Positions 29,843 through 40,292 of a stretch of DNA of 64,000 bases are shown here, one piece after another. The notes below the pieces were generated by a model. The model was not told the DNA's origin. It saw nothing but the letters and a program-made list of their open reading frames with translations, and searched no databases. How positions within the stretch are numbered: position 1 is the first letter of the stretch; every line of letters begins with the position of its first letter. This stretch comes from Sphingomonas japonica (lineage in GTDB: Bacteria > Pseudomonadota > Alphaproteobacteria > Sphingomonadales > Sphingomonadaceae): positions 124,001 to 188,000 of the forward strand of contig NZ_VDYR01000001.1 in the NCBI RefSeq assembly GCF_006346325.1. The letters run 5' to 3'. The position numbers and the translations under genes were made by a program.

Positions 29843-30101
29843 ACGGTGCGTCGTTCCTTATTCCACCTGACCATCGCGATGATCAGCGACACCAGACTGC
29901 CGAACCAAAACGGCATGAAAGCCAACAGAATGTAGCCGTGCGGGCCAAGGCCAACGACCCACAAGAAGAGTACCGACAGGCCAGGCCAGGCCAGGCGAAT
30001 GCGATCCACAATGCCGTCCTCGCCCTGGCCCATCGCAGCGCGGCCAGCCCGGGCAGCGCGCCGACGAGGCCGCACGCGGCGAAGAACGCCAGATCGCTCA
30101 A
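29839..30101 (-). pseudogene. Small membrane-protein gene interrupted at a 5-bp tandem repeat
   Basis: Two frames each carry half of a hydrophobic protein. From a TTG at 30101 the first encodes MSDLAFFAACGLVGALPGLA and more, up to the repeat at 29977-29995, then runs off into unlikely residues. The second frame, entered after the repeat, encodes VLFLWVVGLGPHGYILLAF and ends with [11 protein letters not shown] at a stop overlapping sucD (ATGA). Removing one 5-bp unit would join them into an 85-residue protein with three hydrophobic segments. It is either phase-variable, a real frameshift, or an assembly error. No function recognised. It occupies the position between mdh and sucD. Confidence 0.65.
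29977..29995. repeat. Simple sequence repeat, CCAGG units
   Basis: Nineteen bases made of three complete CCAGG units preceded by CAGG. It lies at the exact point where the small membrane gene changes frame. Loss of one unit, or gain of two, would restore one continuous frame. Short 5-bp repeats of this kind are prone to slippage. Confidence 0.85.
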
Positions 30102-30104
30102 GGG

Positions 30105-31133
<1,029 letters not shown>

Positions 31134-31194
31134 CTATTGCGTTAACGGCACAACCATGTGCGCCAACTATCTTTGCAACTAATTCGCAAGTGCG

Positions 31195-32016
31195 TTAAGG
31201 AGCGAGCGCGAACGCTGCCGCTGCGGCAACCGCGCTTTCGTCGGGCTGGACGCCGGTATAGAGCACGAACTGTTCGCGGCCTTGCAGCACCAGCACCGCA
31301 TCGCCGGTGATGACCCGCTTGCCCGCCGCGCGCGCGGCTGCGACGAATGGCGTCTCGACCGGGATGGCGACGACATCGAACACGATCGTGGCGGCATCGA
31401 TCGCGGATTGCGGAAACGCCAGCGCCTGCGCTTCAGATCCGCCGGCCATGCCGACCGGAGTGGCATTGATCAGCATGGCAGTGCCCGCAGGGGTTTCGGC
31501 GGCGTACGCGTATCCGAGCTTGTCGGCGAGCGCCCGGCCGGTCGCGGAATTGCGCGCGACGATTGTGCCGCGGGTGTAGCCGTGATCGGCCAGCGCCGAT
31601 GCGACCGCCTTGGCCATGCCGCCCGCGCCTGCCAGCGCGAACGCGGTATCGCGGGGCACGGCGTGCTGCTCCATCAGGGCGACGATCGCCAGATAATCGG
31701 TGTTGTAGCCGGTCAGACGACCATCGTCGTTGACGATGGTGTTCACCGCTTCGATCGCCGCCGCCGAGGGATCGATCGCATCGAGCAGCGGGATCACCGC
31801 TTCCTTGAACGGCATCGAGATCGCGCACCCGCGGATGCCGAGCGCACGGATGCCGCGCACCGCGCCCTCAATATCGTCGGATGCGAACGCCTTGTAGACG
31901 AAGTCGAGCCCGAGCGCGTCGTAGAGATGGTTCTGGAAGCGCGTGCCGAAATTGCCGGGCCGCGCCGACAGCGACATGCACAATTTGGTGTCGCGGGTGA
32001 TCGCCAGCTTGCTCAT
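31195..32016 (-). CDS. Shikimate dehydrogenase-like oxidoreductase (SdhL/HI0607 type)
   Basis: A 273-residue member of the shikimate/quinate dehydrogenase superfamily. The catalytic pair is visible as K71 in SMPFKEAVIP and D107 in GYNTDYLA, and the NADP-binding region begins at FALAGAGGMAKAVASAL. The N-terminal block TKLCMSLSARPGNFGTRFQN matches the divergent SdhL group and not AroE of the aromatic pathway, so its true substrate is uncertain. Its ATG overlaps the zapE stop by 4 nt, and mdh follows 127 nt downstream. Confidence 0.85.
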   Translation of the reverse strand: MSKLAITRDTKLCMSLSARPGNFGTRFQNHLYDALGLDFVYKAFASDDIEGAVRGIRALGIRGCAISMPFKEAVIPLLDAIDPSAAAIEAVNTIVNDDGRLTGYNTDYLAIVALMEQHAVPRDTAFALAGAGGMAKAVASALADHGYTRGTIVARNSATGRALADKLGYAYAAETPAGTAMLINATPVGMAGGSEAQALAFPQSAIDAATIVFDVVAIPVETPFVAAARAAGKRVITGDAVLVLQGREQFVLYTGVQPDESAVAAAAAFALAP

Positions 32017-33134
32017 GCGTCGTCCTCGCTGCCGTGGCCGAGCGCGAGATATGCCTCCGACCGCATCTCGTTCAACCGGCTGACGGTACGTTCGAATTCG
32101 AAACTGCCGTCGCCGCGCGTATAGAGTTGCTCGGGCGCGGCATCGGCGGCGGCGAGCAGCTTGACCTTATGCTCGTACAGCGTGTCGATCAGCGTGACGA
32201 AGCGGGCCGCTTCGTTGCGGTTCTCTGGCCCGAGGCGCGGGATGCCGACGAGGATGACGGTGTGGAAGCGCCGCGCAATCGCAAGGTAATCGGGCGCGCC
32301 GCGCGCCTCGCCGCACAGCCGCCTGAAGCTGAATACCGCGACGCCCTTGAGGCATTTGGGGACGTGCAGCATCCGCCCGCCGCCGACATCCATCTCGCAG
32401 ACCGGGACGTGCGCGCGATCCTCGACCGGATAGTCGGTCAAGCGGAAGAATGCCGCCGACAGCGCGGCGGTCGCTTCTGGCCCGTTGGGCACCAGCCAGG
32501 TGTCGATGCGGCCGAGCCGATCCATGCGGTAATCGGTCGGACCATTGAGCGCAACGACGTCCGTGCGCTGTTCGATCAGGTCGATGAACGGCAGGAAATG
32601 CTCGCGATTGAGGCCGTCCTTGTAGAGATCGGCAGGGGGCCGGTTCGACGTCGCGACCAGCGTCAGACCGTGATCGAGCATCGCGGTGAACAGCCGCGAC
32701 ACGATCATCGCGTCGGCGGAGTTGGTCACGATCATCTCGTCGAACGCCAGCAGCCGGGTCTCGCCGACCATCGCCGCCGCCACCGGTGCGATCGGATCGC
32801 CGCTTTCCTTGCGCCGCTCCTCGTGCAGGCGAGCATGGACCTCGAGCATGAAGGCGTGGAAATGGACGCGGCGCTTTCGACCGATGCGCAATTGGTCGAA
32901 GAACAGGTCCATCAGCATCGACTTGCCGCGCCCGACGCCGCCCCACAGATAGATGCCGCGCGGCGGATCGGGCGCCTTGCCCAGCATGTTCCACAGCAAG
33001 CTGCCGCGCCTGGGCGTCGCTTCGAGCTCGGCGGCAAGCGTGTCGAGCCGCTGCGCCGCGGCCGCCTGTTCGGGATCGGCGCGCAGTTCGCCGCGCTTGA
33101 CCAGCGCGTCGTAGCACGCACGTACGCGGCTCAC
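32013..33134 (-). CDS. zapE: Cell division protein ZapE (AFG1-like ATPase)
   Basis: A 373-residue P-loop ATPase. Walker A GGVGRGKSML is at 65-74, with FHAFMLEVHARLHEERR, the Walker B region RLLAFDEMIVTNSADAMI and the ATSNRPPADLYKDGLNRE block. In enterobacteria ZapE acts at the constricting Z-ring. In alphaproteobacteria the gene is commonly next to mdh, as here with one gene between. The start is GTG at 33134, sharing GTGA with the thioesterase stop. Open frame continues upstream for another 180 codons but there it overlaps the thioesterase in a different frame. Confidence 0.92.
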   Translation of the reverse strand: MSRVRACYDALVKRGELRADPEQAAAAQRLDTLAAELEATPRRGSLLWNMLGKAPDPPRGIYLWGGVGRGKSMLMDLFFDQLRIGRKRRVHFHAFMLEVHARLHEERRKESGDPIAPVAAAMVGETRLLAFDEMIVTNSADAMIVSRLFTAMLDHGLTLVATSNRPPADLYKDGLNREHFLPFIDLIEQRTDVVALNGPTDYRMDRLGRIDTWLVPNGPEATAALSAAFFRLTDYPVEDRAHVPVCEMDVGGGRMLHVPKCLKGVAVFSFRRLCGEARGAPDYLAIARRFHTVILVGIPRLGPENRNEAARFVTLIDTLYEHKVKLLAAADAAPEQLYTRGDGSFEFERTVSRLNEMRSEAYLALGHGSEDDA

Positions 33135-33598
33135 CGCGCCGCGCTCGGCTTGCGCGCGGTGCAGGTGAAGCTGGCGCAGGTGGTCCACTCGCTGCCCGTG
33201 TCCTGTGCGATCAGCCCGCGCACGAAGAACAACCGTCCGGTTTCGCGCAGCAGTTCGATGCGCGCCTCGATCGGCCGGGCCGCATCGGCGCCCGCGACGA
33301 ATTGCGCCGACAGGTCGATCGTCGACGATCCGCCCGCCGCGATGCCGAATGCACGCGCTGCAGCGAACACCGCCACATCCATGAAGCCGAGCAATGCGCC
33401 GCCGTGAACATGATCGCGCAGGTTCGAATGCCGGCGGGTCGGGTCCATCCGCACGCGGGCGATGCCGTCGTCGATGCGCACCGCGATCGGGCCGAGCGTG
33501 GCGTTGAAGCGGGTGGAATCGACCATTTCCCAGCGGTGCCAGCCGGGATGATCGGAGTCTTCGGTGTAGCGGAAGGGAGAGGGGTGCTGTTCGTTCAA
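33131..33598 (-). CDS. PaaI-family hotdog-fold thioesterase
   Basis: A 155-residue single-domain hotdog protein with the family motif DHVHGGALLGFMDVAVFAAA (residues 64-83) and STIDLSAQFVAGA as the central strand. Such enzymes hydrolyse acyl- or aroyl-CoA thioesters. The substrate is not apparent. It overlaps zapE by 4 nt and is probably co-transcribed with it. Confidence 0.87.
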   Translation of the reverse strand: MNEQHPSPFRYTEDSDHPGWHRWEMVDSTRFNATLGPIAVRIDDGIARVRMDPTRRHSNLRDHVHGGALLGFMDVAVFAAARAFGIAAGGSSTIDLSAQFVAGADAARPIEARIELLRETGRLFFVRGLIAQDTGSEWTTCASFTCTARKPSAAR

Positions 33599-33606
33599 AC
33601 CGATGC

Positions 33607-33702
33607 CGTTCGTGCCGAGCGAAGTCGAGACACCTTTCCGCGCATGGCGAGTAGGTCTCGGCTGCGCACGGCAACGTCCCCCGACTTCGCTCGGGACGAA
33701 CG
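33607..33702. repeat. Imperfect inverted repeat in the sdhB-thioesterase gap
   Basis: Arms at 33607-33631 and 33676-33702 are inverted copies sharing CGTTCGT-CCGAGCGAAGTCG with one mismatch in 21 bases. The 44-bp spacer between them carries nothing recognisable. The element fills most of the 121-bp gap before the thioesterase gene and may form a long-range stem that separates the sdhB transcript from the zapE group. Confidence 0.7.
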
Positions 33703-33719
33703 GGAGTGGATCAAGGTCC

Positions 33720-34505
33720 TCAAACCACCCGTTCGGCTTCCATCTTCTTGATCTCGGCGATCGCCTTGGCGGGATTGAGGCCCTTGGGACACGCGTTGGC
33801 GCAGTTCATGATCGTGTGGCAGCGGTACAGGCGGAACGGGTCTTCCAGTTCGTCCAGCCGCTCGCCGGTCATCTCGTCGCGGCTGTCGGCCAGCCAGCGA
33901 TAGGCCTGGAGCAGGATCGCCGGCCCCAGGAACTTGTCGCTGTTCCACCAATAGCTGGGACACGACGTCGAACAGCACGCGCACAGGATGCATTCGTACA
34001 TGCCGTCCAGCTTGGCGCGATCCTCGGGCGACTGGAGCCGCTCCTTGCCGGAGGGCGGCGGCGTGACGGTCTGCAGCCAGGGCTTGATCGACGCATATTG
34101 CGCATAGAAATGGGTGAAGTCGGGAACGAGATCCTTGATCACATCCATATGCGGCAAGGGGGTGATGCGGACCTCCCCCTTGATGTCGTCGAGCGCCGTC
34201 GTGCAGGCGAGGCCGTTCTTGCCGTCGATGTTCATCGAGCACGAGCCGCAGATGCCCTCGCGGCATGAACGGCGGAAGGTGAGCGAGGGATCGGCATCGG
34301 CCTTTGCCTTGATCAGCGCGTCGAGCACCATCGGCCCGCAATCGTCCTGATCGATCTCGAACGTGTCGTAGCGCGGATTGTCGCCGCTATCAGGATCGTA
34401 GCGATAGATTTTTAGCTTCTTGACGCGCTTGGCGCCCGCCGGCGCAGGGTGAACCTTGCCTTTTTTGGAAATGACGCTGTTCTTGGGCAGGCTGAATTCG
34501 GCCAT
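33720..34505 (-). CDS. sdhB: Succinate dehydrogenase iron-sulfur subunit
   Basis: A 261-residue subunit carrying three FeS clusters. The [2Fe-2S] ligands are in [20 protein letters not shown], the [4Fe-4S] ligands in [17 protein letters not shown], and the [3Fe-4S] ligands in [17 protein letters not shown]. It connects the SdhA flavin to ubiquinone. Unusually it is 3 kb from sdhA, with CreD, a ClpP-like protease and an opposite-strand transglutaminase gene between. Start ATG at 34505 with GAGAG upstream. It begins only 2 nt after the creD stop. Confidence 0.97.
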   Translation of the reverse strand: MAEFSLPKNSVISKKGKVHPAPAGAKRVKKLKIYRYDPDSGDNPRYDTFEIDQDDCGPMVLDALIKAKADADPSLTFRRSCREGICGSCSMNIDGKNGLACTTALDDIKGEVRITPLPHMDVIKDLVPDFTHFYAQYASIKPWLQTVTPPPSGKERLQSPEDRAKLDGMYECILCACCSTSCPSYWWNSDKFLGPAILLQAYRWLADSRDEMTGERLDELEDPFRLYRCHTIMNCANACPKGLNPAKAIAEIKKMEAERVV

Positions 34506-34507
34506 GT

Positions 34508-35911
34508 TCACTCTCGATTTGCGGCTCGGTCCGATGTGGCGCGCTGGGCACCCCAGTCAAGGTTGCGGGTCAGATACATGACCGACGCCAGCGCCGCAAA
34601 CAGCAACAGCGATCCGATCAGCAGCGAATAGGCCTCGAGGCTGAGCAGGACGTACAGCACGGCATAAAGCGCCACCAGCAGCCCGGCGATATAGCCGGCG
34701 CGCCGCCTGCTGCCGAGGACTGCCGCGGAATAGGCCGACAGCAACGCGACGATCGCCGCGCCCGCGACCAGATAGGCGGCAGTGAATCCAATCACTTCGG
34801 CAAAGGCGAGCAGCATCACGAAGAACAGCACCAGCCCGGCGCCGACCAGCAGATATTCCACCGCCGACACGCGCACTCCGGCGACGATGTCGAACAGCAG
34901 AAACGCCATGAAAGTGAAGCCGATGAACAGGAACCCGTATTTCACTGCGCGATTGACCTGGCTGTAGAGATCGACCGGAGTAACGAGCGTCACACGCGCT
35001 TCGTACTCACCCGCCGGCGCGTCGGCAGCCGTCCGGGCATAGGGGTTGCCAGGCGCAGCGGCGGGAGCGGCTTCGCCGGCATCGACCAGCGAACGGCCTA
35101 GCGCAAGGTTGCCGACGCGATATATTGCGCTGAAACCGTCCGAGCCGATCCGGTGCTGTGCAGGCAGGAAGCCGCCCTGGAAGCTGGGGTTCGCCCACGG
35201 CGACATCACCGTCCAGCGCGTATCGCCTGCGCGCGGCGCAAGCGTCAGCGATCCGTTGCCGCGAAACGCATAGGAAAAGTCGGCGATCAAGGGTGCGCCG
35301 CGGATCGGACTTGCGTCGAGCCACGCGAAGAAGCCGGAGCCGCCGCTTTCGGCAGGCCCCTTGCCCGGCTGGAGCGGACGGGAAACGCCGCTGATGGTGA
35401 CGCGCGGCGGCGGGCCGAACAGTCCCTTGGCATCACTCAGGCCGAAGCGCAGTTCGGCGCGGTCATAGGCGAGGGCATCGGCAGTGACGCCAAATCGCGC
35501 CAGATCGGCGGGCAGGAGAAAGCGGGCGCGGCCTTGGGTGTTCGCCGAATAGACTACTGCCTCGTAGATTGAACGCTGGCGGCGCTCGGGCTGCACCTGC
35601 GATGCGATCTCGACGCGTTCGGGCGCCAGCACCAGTTCGCGCCAGACAGTGTTGGTACGCACCACCTGCCGCCCGCCTTCGGTGACGGTCTCGGTCGCCT
35701 GGGCCTGATAGGGGATGACGAGAGTCGGCCCGGCGATCGTCTGAGGACCACCCCAACCCTCGGCGATGGAGGCGCGCGCAGTCGCCGACTGGTTTTCCCG
35801 ATCGTAGACAAGCAGATAGACGGTAAAGAGCGGGATCGCGAGCAGCGCGCCGATCAGAATCGCGAAAGCGAGCTTCATCCCCGGCGTGCGTTCGGTGGTG
35901 GGATCGCGCAT
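34508..35911 (-). CDS. creD: Inner-membrane protein CreD
   Basis: A 467-residue CreD family protein: one N-terminal membrane helix, a periplasmic beta-rich domain of about 280 residues, and five or six C-terminal helices (from [20 protein letters not shown]). In enterobacteria CreD belongs to the CreBC regulon and affects envelope stress and beta-lactam tolerance. No creBC is next to it here. ATG at 35911 has GGAG and AGG upstream, whereas ATG at 35941 has no ribosome-binding site. Its stop is 2 nt from the sdhB start, suggesting co-transcription. Confidence 0.88.
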   Translation of the reverse strand: MRDPTTERTPGMKLAFAILIGALLAIPLFTVYLLVYDRENQSATARASIAEGWGGPQTIAGPTLVIPYQAQATETVTEGGRQVVRTNTVWRELVLAPERVEIASQVQPERRQRSIYEAVVYSANTQGRARFLLPADLARFGVTADALAYDRAELRFGLSDAKGLFGPPPRVTISGVSRPLQPGKGPAESGGSGFFAWLDASPIRGAPLIADFSYAFRGNGSLTLAPRAGDTRWTVMSPWANPSFQGGFLPAQHRIGSDGFSAIYRVGNLALGRSLVDAGEAAPAAAPGNPYARTAADAPAGEYEARVTLVTPVDLYSQVNRAVKYGFLFIGFTFMAFLLFDIVAGVRVSAVEYLLVGAGLVLFFVMLLAFAEVIGFTAAYLVAGAAIVALLSAYSAAVLGSRRRAGYIAGLLVALYAVLYVLLSLEAYSLLIGSLLLFAALASVMYLTRNLDWGAQRATSDRAANRE

Positions 35912-35981
35912 CGGCCTGGCTCCGTCGGTGACCTGTGGCATGCCATAGGTGCGCCGATCGCCGCGTCAATCGGCGATGCGA

Positions 35982-36554
35982 TCAGATGACGTCGAGCACC
36001 AGTCCCAGGTCGCGCGCCTCTTCTGCTTCGATATACCAGTTTTCGGGCGCGCGCCGCACCAGCTCGTCGAAGTCGACCTTCGACCCCCTGACCAGTGCCT
36101 GGAAGCCCTCTTCCTCGATCTGGATCGAATGCTCGATCTCGTGCAGGCTGGCCTTGAGCGTGGCGGTGCACGTCTTGAGCGGTCCCGACAGGTCGATCTG
36201 CTTGCTGATGTTGCGCTCGTGGATCATGATCCGCGTGCCTTTGGTCAGAAAGCGCTTGTCGACCGGGAACGCCGCCATGAACGTCGATCCTGCCGAATAG
36301 ACCGCAACCTTGCCGAGGAACAGCGCATCGCGGCCGGTATAGTCGCGCAGCAGCCGGATCTCGTCGCCCATAAGCCGCGCGACCTCGGGATCACCGCCCA
36401 GCGTGCAGATGGTGACGACCAGCGGGCCGTCGGCGGGCGCCTTGGCGATCTGTTCGCAGAAGCTGGCATACATCGCATAATCGACGGTTCCCGATAGCTT
36501 GACATGCGGGGCTGCGAGCAGCGGATAGTGGGTGGCGTGCGGCGAAGTGGTCAT
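35982..36554 (-). CDS. ClpP-like serine protease (S14/SDH group)
   Basis: A 190-residue protein with the ClpP/crotonase fold. S87 in KVAVYSAGSTFMAAF and H112 in RIMIHERN have the ClpP spacing of 25 residues. It is shorter than ClpP and lacks the canonical ASMGAF sequence, so it belongs to the ClpP-like group seen apart from clpX. It could be an active protease with its own adaptors. ATG at 36554 is preferred as the open frame above it is not family-like. It lies 70 nt upstream of creD, within the split sdh locus. Confidence 0.8.
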   Translation of the reverse strand: MTTSPHATHYPLLAAPHVKLSGTVDYAMYASFCEQIAKAPADGPLVVTICTLGGDPEVARLMGDEIRLLRDYTGRDALFLGKVAVYSAGSTFMAAFPVDKRFLTKGTRIMIHERNISKQIDLSGPLKTCTATLKASLHEIEHSIQIEEEGFQALVRGSKVDFDELVRRAPENWYIEAEEARDLGLVLDVI

Positions 36555-36646
36555 GCTGAGCGCAAAGCCGCCGGAGCAATGATAGTTCCGCGGACTTTCT
36601 TTTTCGCAACAAGGATCGACCGCGACCAGCCTTCGTTGCGCGCGGC

Positions 36647-37423
36647 ATGAAACTGTCAATCCAATCCACGCTCGATTACCGCTTCGAGCAGCCCACCGAC
36701 CTGCTGCTCCAGGTCGAGGCGGCGATCATCCCCGAGCAGGTCGTCACCGACGCCTTCATCGAACTGTCGCCGACCGAGCATTTCGCGCGCGTCGTCGGCC
36801 ATGACCAGATCGGCGACCGCATCTGGCTGCGCGTCGCCGAGCGGCTGACCGTCCACTATCGCGCGGTGGTGACGACGCAGCGCCTGCTCGCCGACATCTC
36901 CGCGCTGCGGCAGGTGCCGATGCATCTGCTGCCGGGCGAGACGGTCGAATATCTGATGCCGTCGCGCTTTTGCCAGTCCGACCAATGCCAGCATTTCGTC
37001 GATGGCGAGTTCGCCGGGCTGGAGGGCGGGGCGCGCATCGACGCGATCCGCGCCTGGGTCGAGGACAAGTTCAGCTATGTCCCCGGCTCCACCACCGCCG
37101 AAACCACCGCGCTCGACACCTTCGTCAAGCGCGAGGGCGTCTGCCGCGATTATGCGCATGCGGTGGTGACGCTGGCGCGCGCGTGCGGAGTTCCGGCCCG
37201 CTATGTCAGTGCCTATGCGCTGGGCGTCGAGCCGCAGGATTTTCACGCGGTGGCCGAGGTGTTCCTCGACGGCGCATGGCATCTGGTCGACGCCACCGGG
37301 ATGGCGCAGGCGGCCGGGATCGCGAAGATCGGCGTGGGACGGGACGCGGCCGACGTGTCGTTCCTGACCGCATACGGCCAGTCGCAATATCTGAACCAGC
37401 AGGTGTGGGTCAGCGGGGAATAG
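36647..37423 (+). CDS. Transglutaminase-like cysteine protease family protein
   Basis: A 258-residue cytoplasmic protein. An N-terminal beta domain (residues 1-110) precedes the transglutaminase core with the complete triad C166 (REGVCRDYAH), H200 (DFHAVAEV) and D215 (LVDATGM). Proteins of this kind are usually isopeptidases or proteases, and are often found with ATP-grasp and alpha-E proteins in a peptide-ligating cluster, which is absent here. It is the only plus-strand gene inside the TCA cluster and lies between sdhA and the ClpP-like gene. Confidence 0.9.
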   Translation: MKLSIQSTLDYRFEQPTDLLLQVEAAIIPEQVVTDAFIELSPTEHFARVVGHDQIGDRIWLRVAERLTVHYRAVVTTQRLLADISALRQVPMHLLPGETVEYLMPSRFCQSDQCQHFVDGEFAGLEGGARIDAIRAWVEDKFSYVPGSTTAETTALDTFVKREGVCRDYAHAVVTLARACGVPARYVSAYALGVEPQDFHAVAEVFLDGAWHLVDATGMAQAAGIAKIGVGRDAADVSFLTAYGQSQYLNQQVWVSGE

Positions 37424-37468
37424 CGCCCGGTCGCCATCGCCGATGGCCGACCGGTGCGGGGCCTGCGC

Positions 37469-39286
37469 TCAATATACCCGCTTCTTCGGCTTGATATACT
37501 CGATATCGTCGGTCAGCGTATAGTCGTGGACCGGGCGGTAATCGATCCTGGTCGCGCCGCCCTTGCCGCCCCATCCTTCGAAGCTCGCAACGGTGTGCTT
37601 CATCCATTCGGCGTCGTGGCGATCCGGGAAATCCTCGTGCATGTGGGCGCCGCGGCTTTCCTTGCGGTTGAGCGCGGAGCGGATGGTGACCAGCGCCTGG
37701 CCCATCAGATTGTCGAGTTCCAAAGTCTCGACCAGGTCGGTATTCCAGATCAGCGAGCGATCGGTGACCGCGACGTCCTGCAGCCCGGAGTAGATGGCGT
37801 CCATCTCGGTGACGCCTTCCTGCATCAGCGCGTCGGTGCGGAACACCGCGGCATGCTTCTGCATCGTCTTCTGCATCCGCTCGCGCAGCGTCGCGGTCGG
37901 GGTCGCGCCCCTGGCGTTGCGGAAATGGTCGAGGCGGCCGATCGACAGCTCCTCCGATCCCTTGGGCAGGGGATTGTGCGGCGTGCCGGGCTTCAAGGTT
38001 TCCTTGATACGCAGACCGGTGGCGCGGCCGAACACCACCAGGTCGATCAGCGAGTTCGAGCCGAGCCGGTTCGCGCCGTGGACCGACACGCATGCCGCCT
38101 CGCCAACCGCATAGAGGCCGGGCACCACGGCGTCGGGATCGCCATCGCGGATATGCACGACTTCGCCGTGATAATTGGTCGGGATGCCGCCCATGTTATA
38201 GTGCACGGTCGGCACCACCGGCAGCGGCTGGCGCGTGAGATCGACGCCCGCGAAGATCTTGCCGGTCTCGGTAATGCCGGGCAAGCGCTCGGCGAGCACC
38301 TTGGGATCGATATGGTCGAGGTGGAGGAAGATATGATCCTTCTCCTTGCCGACACCGCGGCCCTCGCGGATCTCCATCGCCATCGAGCGGGACACGACGT
38401 CGCGCGACGCCAGGTCCTTGGCCGACGGGGCATAGCGTTCCATGAAACGCTCGCCTTCGGAGTTGGTCAGATACCCTCCTTCGCCGCGTGCGCCTTCGGT
38501 GATGAGCACCCCGGCGCCGTAGATGCCGGTCGGATGGAACTGGACGAACTCCATGTCCTGGAGCGGCAGGCCGGCGCGCAGCACCATCGCATTGCCGTCG
38601 CCGGTGCAGGTGTGCGCCGACGTTGCCGACTGGTAGACGCGGCCATAGCCGCCGGTCGCAAGCACGACGCTGTGCGCGCGGAAGCGGTGGATCGAGCCGT
38701 CGTCCATGCACAGCGCGATAACGCCGCGGCAGACCTTCTCACCATTCGCGCCGTCTTCCATGATGAGGTCGAGCGCGAAATATTCGATGTAGAAATCGGC
38801 GTCATATTTCAGCGACTGCTGGTAGAGCGCGTGCAGCATCGCATGGCCGGTGCGGTCGGCGGCGGCGCAGGTGCGCTGCGCGGGCGGTCCTTCGCCCATA
38901 TTCTGCATCATGCCGCCGAACGGGCGCTGGTAGATCTTGCCCTCTTGGGTGCGGCTGAACGGCACGCCGGCATGCTCGAGCTCGTACACCGCCTGCGGCG
39001 CCTCGCGGCAGAGATATTCGATCGCGTCCTGGTCGCCCAGCCAGTCCGACCCCTTGACGGTGTCGTACATGTGCCAGGTCCAATGGTCCGGACCCATGTT
39101 GCCGAGCGAGGCGGCGATGCCGCCCTGCGCGGCGACGGTGTGGCTGCGGGTCGGAAACACCTTGGTGATGCACGCGGTCTTGAGGCCCGCCTCGGCGATC
39201 CCCATCGTCGCGCGCAGGCCGCTGCCGCCCGCGCCGACGACGACGGCGTCATAGGTATGGTCGATGATCTTGTAGGCTTCGGTCAT
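37469..39286 (-). CDS. sdhA: Succinate dehydrogenase flavoprotein subunit
   Basis: A 605-residue subunit with covalent FAD. It has [20 protein letters not shown], the flavin-linking histidine region [18 protein letters not shown], the substrate motif [17 protein letters not shown], and the active-site arginine region [17 protein letters not shown]. The protein ends [12 protein letters not shown], typical of alphaproteobacteria. Start ATG at 39286 overlaps the sdhD stop by 4 nt. Open frame to 39505 is a shadow of sdhD. Confidence 0.98.
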   Translation of the reverse strand: MTEAYKIIDHTYDAVVVGAGGSGLRATMGIAEAGLKTACITKVFPTRSHTVAAQGGIAASLGNMGPDHWTWHMYDTVKGSDWLGDQDAIEYLCREAPQAVYELEHAGVPFSRTQEGKIYQRPFGGMMQNMGEGPPAQRTCAAADRTGHAMLHALYQQSLKYDADFYIEYFALDLIMEDGANGEKVCRGVIALCMDDGSIHRFRAHSVVLATGGYGRVYQSATSAHTCTGDGNAMVLRAGLPLQDMEFVQFHPTGIYGAGVLITEGARGEGGYLTNSEGERFMERYAPSAKDLASRDVVSRSMAMEIREGRGVGKEKDHIFLHLDHIDPKVLAERLPGITETGKIFAGVDLTRQPLPVVPTVHYNMGGIPTNYHGEVVHIRDGDPDAVVPGLYAVGEAACVSVHGANRLGSNSLIDLVVFGRATGLRIKETLKPGTPHNPLPKGSEELSIGRLDHFRNARGATPTATLRERMQKTMQKHAAVFRTDALMQEGVTEMDAIYSGLQDVAVTDRSLIWNTDLVETLELDNLMGQALVTIRSALNRKESRGAHMHEDFPDRHDAEWMKHTVASFEGWGGKGGATRIDYRPVHDYTLTDDIEYIKPKKRVY

Positions 39287-39675
39287 GCCGGTACCGCTCC
39301 AGCCACGAAGGCGAGCTTGAGGATCGAGAACAGCGCGACCGCGCCGAGGCCGATCACGAAGAAATTGAGGAGCACCATCAGCACGACGCGGGTTTCGGCG
39401 TGGGCGTAATCCTCGATCACCACCTGCAGCCCCAGCCGGAAATGGTAGAAGACCGAGACGATCAACAGCGCCATCGGGATCGCTGCCCAGGCCGACCCCA
39501 TCCACGCCGAGACGGTGGCGAAATCATAGGCCGGCAGCAGCGCGATCGATAGGATCAACCACAGCATCAGCACGAGGTTCGATCCCGCGGTCAGCCGCTG
39601 GTTCCACCAGTGGTGCGTACCTTCCTTGGCACTGCCCAAGCCGCGGACGCGGCCGAGATTGGTTCCGCCGCGCAT
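39283..39675 (-). CDS. sdhD: Succinate dehydrogenase membrane anchor subunit
   Basis: A 130-residue anchor with three membrane helices. The heme-ligating histidine is in [19 protein letters not shown]. The N-terminal [12 protein letters not shown] block is typical. With SdhC it binds heme b and forms the ubiquinone site. It lies 1 nt after sdhC and overlaps sdhA by 4 nt. Confidence 0.95.
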   Translation of the reverse strand: MRGGTNLGRVRGLGSAKEGTHHWWNQRLTAGSNLVLMLWLILSIALLPAYDFATVSAWMGSAWAAIPMALLIVSVFYHFRLGLQVVIEDYAHAETRVVLMVLLNFFVIGLGAVALFSILKLAFVAGAVPA

Positions 39676-39676
39676 G

Positions 39677-40093
39677 TTATTTGCCCACCGTGATAAACGC
39701 CCAGAACGCGATCGTCGCCAGCACCGACACGACCATCGTCAGCACCGCGCCGCTGCGGTTGGCCTTGAGTTCGAACCCCGCGCCGGTGTCGAGGAACAGG
39801 TGGCGCACACCGCTCGCCATATGCTGGAACAGCGACAGCGTCAGGCCGACGCCGATGACATATCCCAGGATATTGAGCGAGCCGTCGGCAAAGGTGAACC
39901 AGCCGGCGAACGCGGCATAGTGCGCTTCGCCCCCCGCCAGCGCGGCCAGCCACCAGACCATCAGCAGCGCGCCGACCGTCGCCATCCCGTCGCCGGTTGC
40001 GCGGTGCAGGATGGAAACCAGCATCGCCGGTCCCCAGCGATAATGGCTCAGATGCGGGGAAATCGGTCGTTTCGCGGTTTTGACGGTCGCCAA
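39677..40093 (-). CDS. sdhC: Succinate dehydrogenase cytochrome b556 subunit
   Basis: A 138-residue three-helix subunit. RPISPHLSHYRWGPAMLVSI and LHRATGDGM form the quinone-site region, and HMASGVRHLFLDTG contains the heme-binding histidine. First gene of the sdhC-sdhD-sdhA operon, whose promoter should lie in the 199-bp gap up to 40292. I see no clear promoter there. Confidence 0.96.
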   Translation of the reverse strand: MATVKTAKRPISPHLSHYRWGPAMLVSILHRATGDGMATVGALLMVWWLAALAGGEAHYAAFAGWFTFADGSLNILGYVIGVGLTLSLFQHMASGVRHLFLDTGAGFELKANRSGAVLTMVVSVLATIAFWAFITVGK

Positions 40094-40292
40094 GGGATGG
40101 ATTCCTTTCCGCGAGCGCTAATGGCCGGGCACGCGCGCCGATGCAACCCGCCGCGCCGGTGAAAAGCCCGCTTGGTGTGATCGACCGGCGGCGTTGGCTA
40201 ACCGAGCCTTAACGCCTTGCTGCCACGGTCGCATCCGCAAGGACTGCTGCACGCGCGCGCGGCAGCCCGACAGCGAAGGGAGCACAGATTTC

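Noticed and set aside
32013..33674. A fused thioesterase-ZapE reading frame of 553 codons
   Set aside because: The upstream 180 codons overlap the thioesterase in another frame. The thioesterase has intact hotdog motifs in its own frame, and GTG at 33134 suits ZapE.
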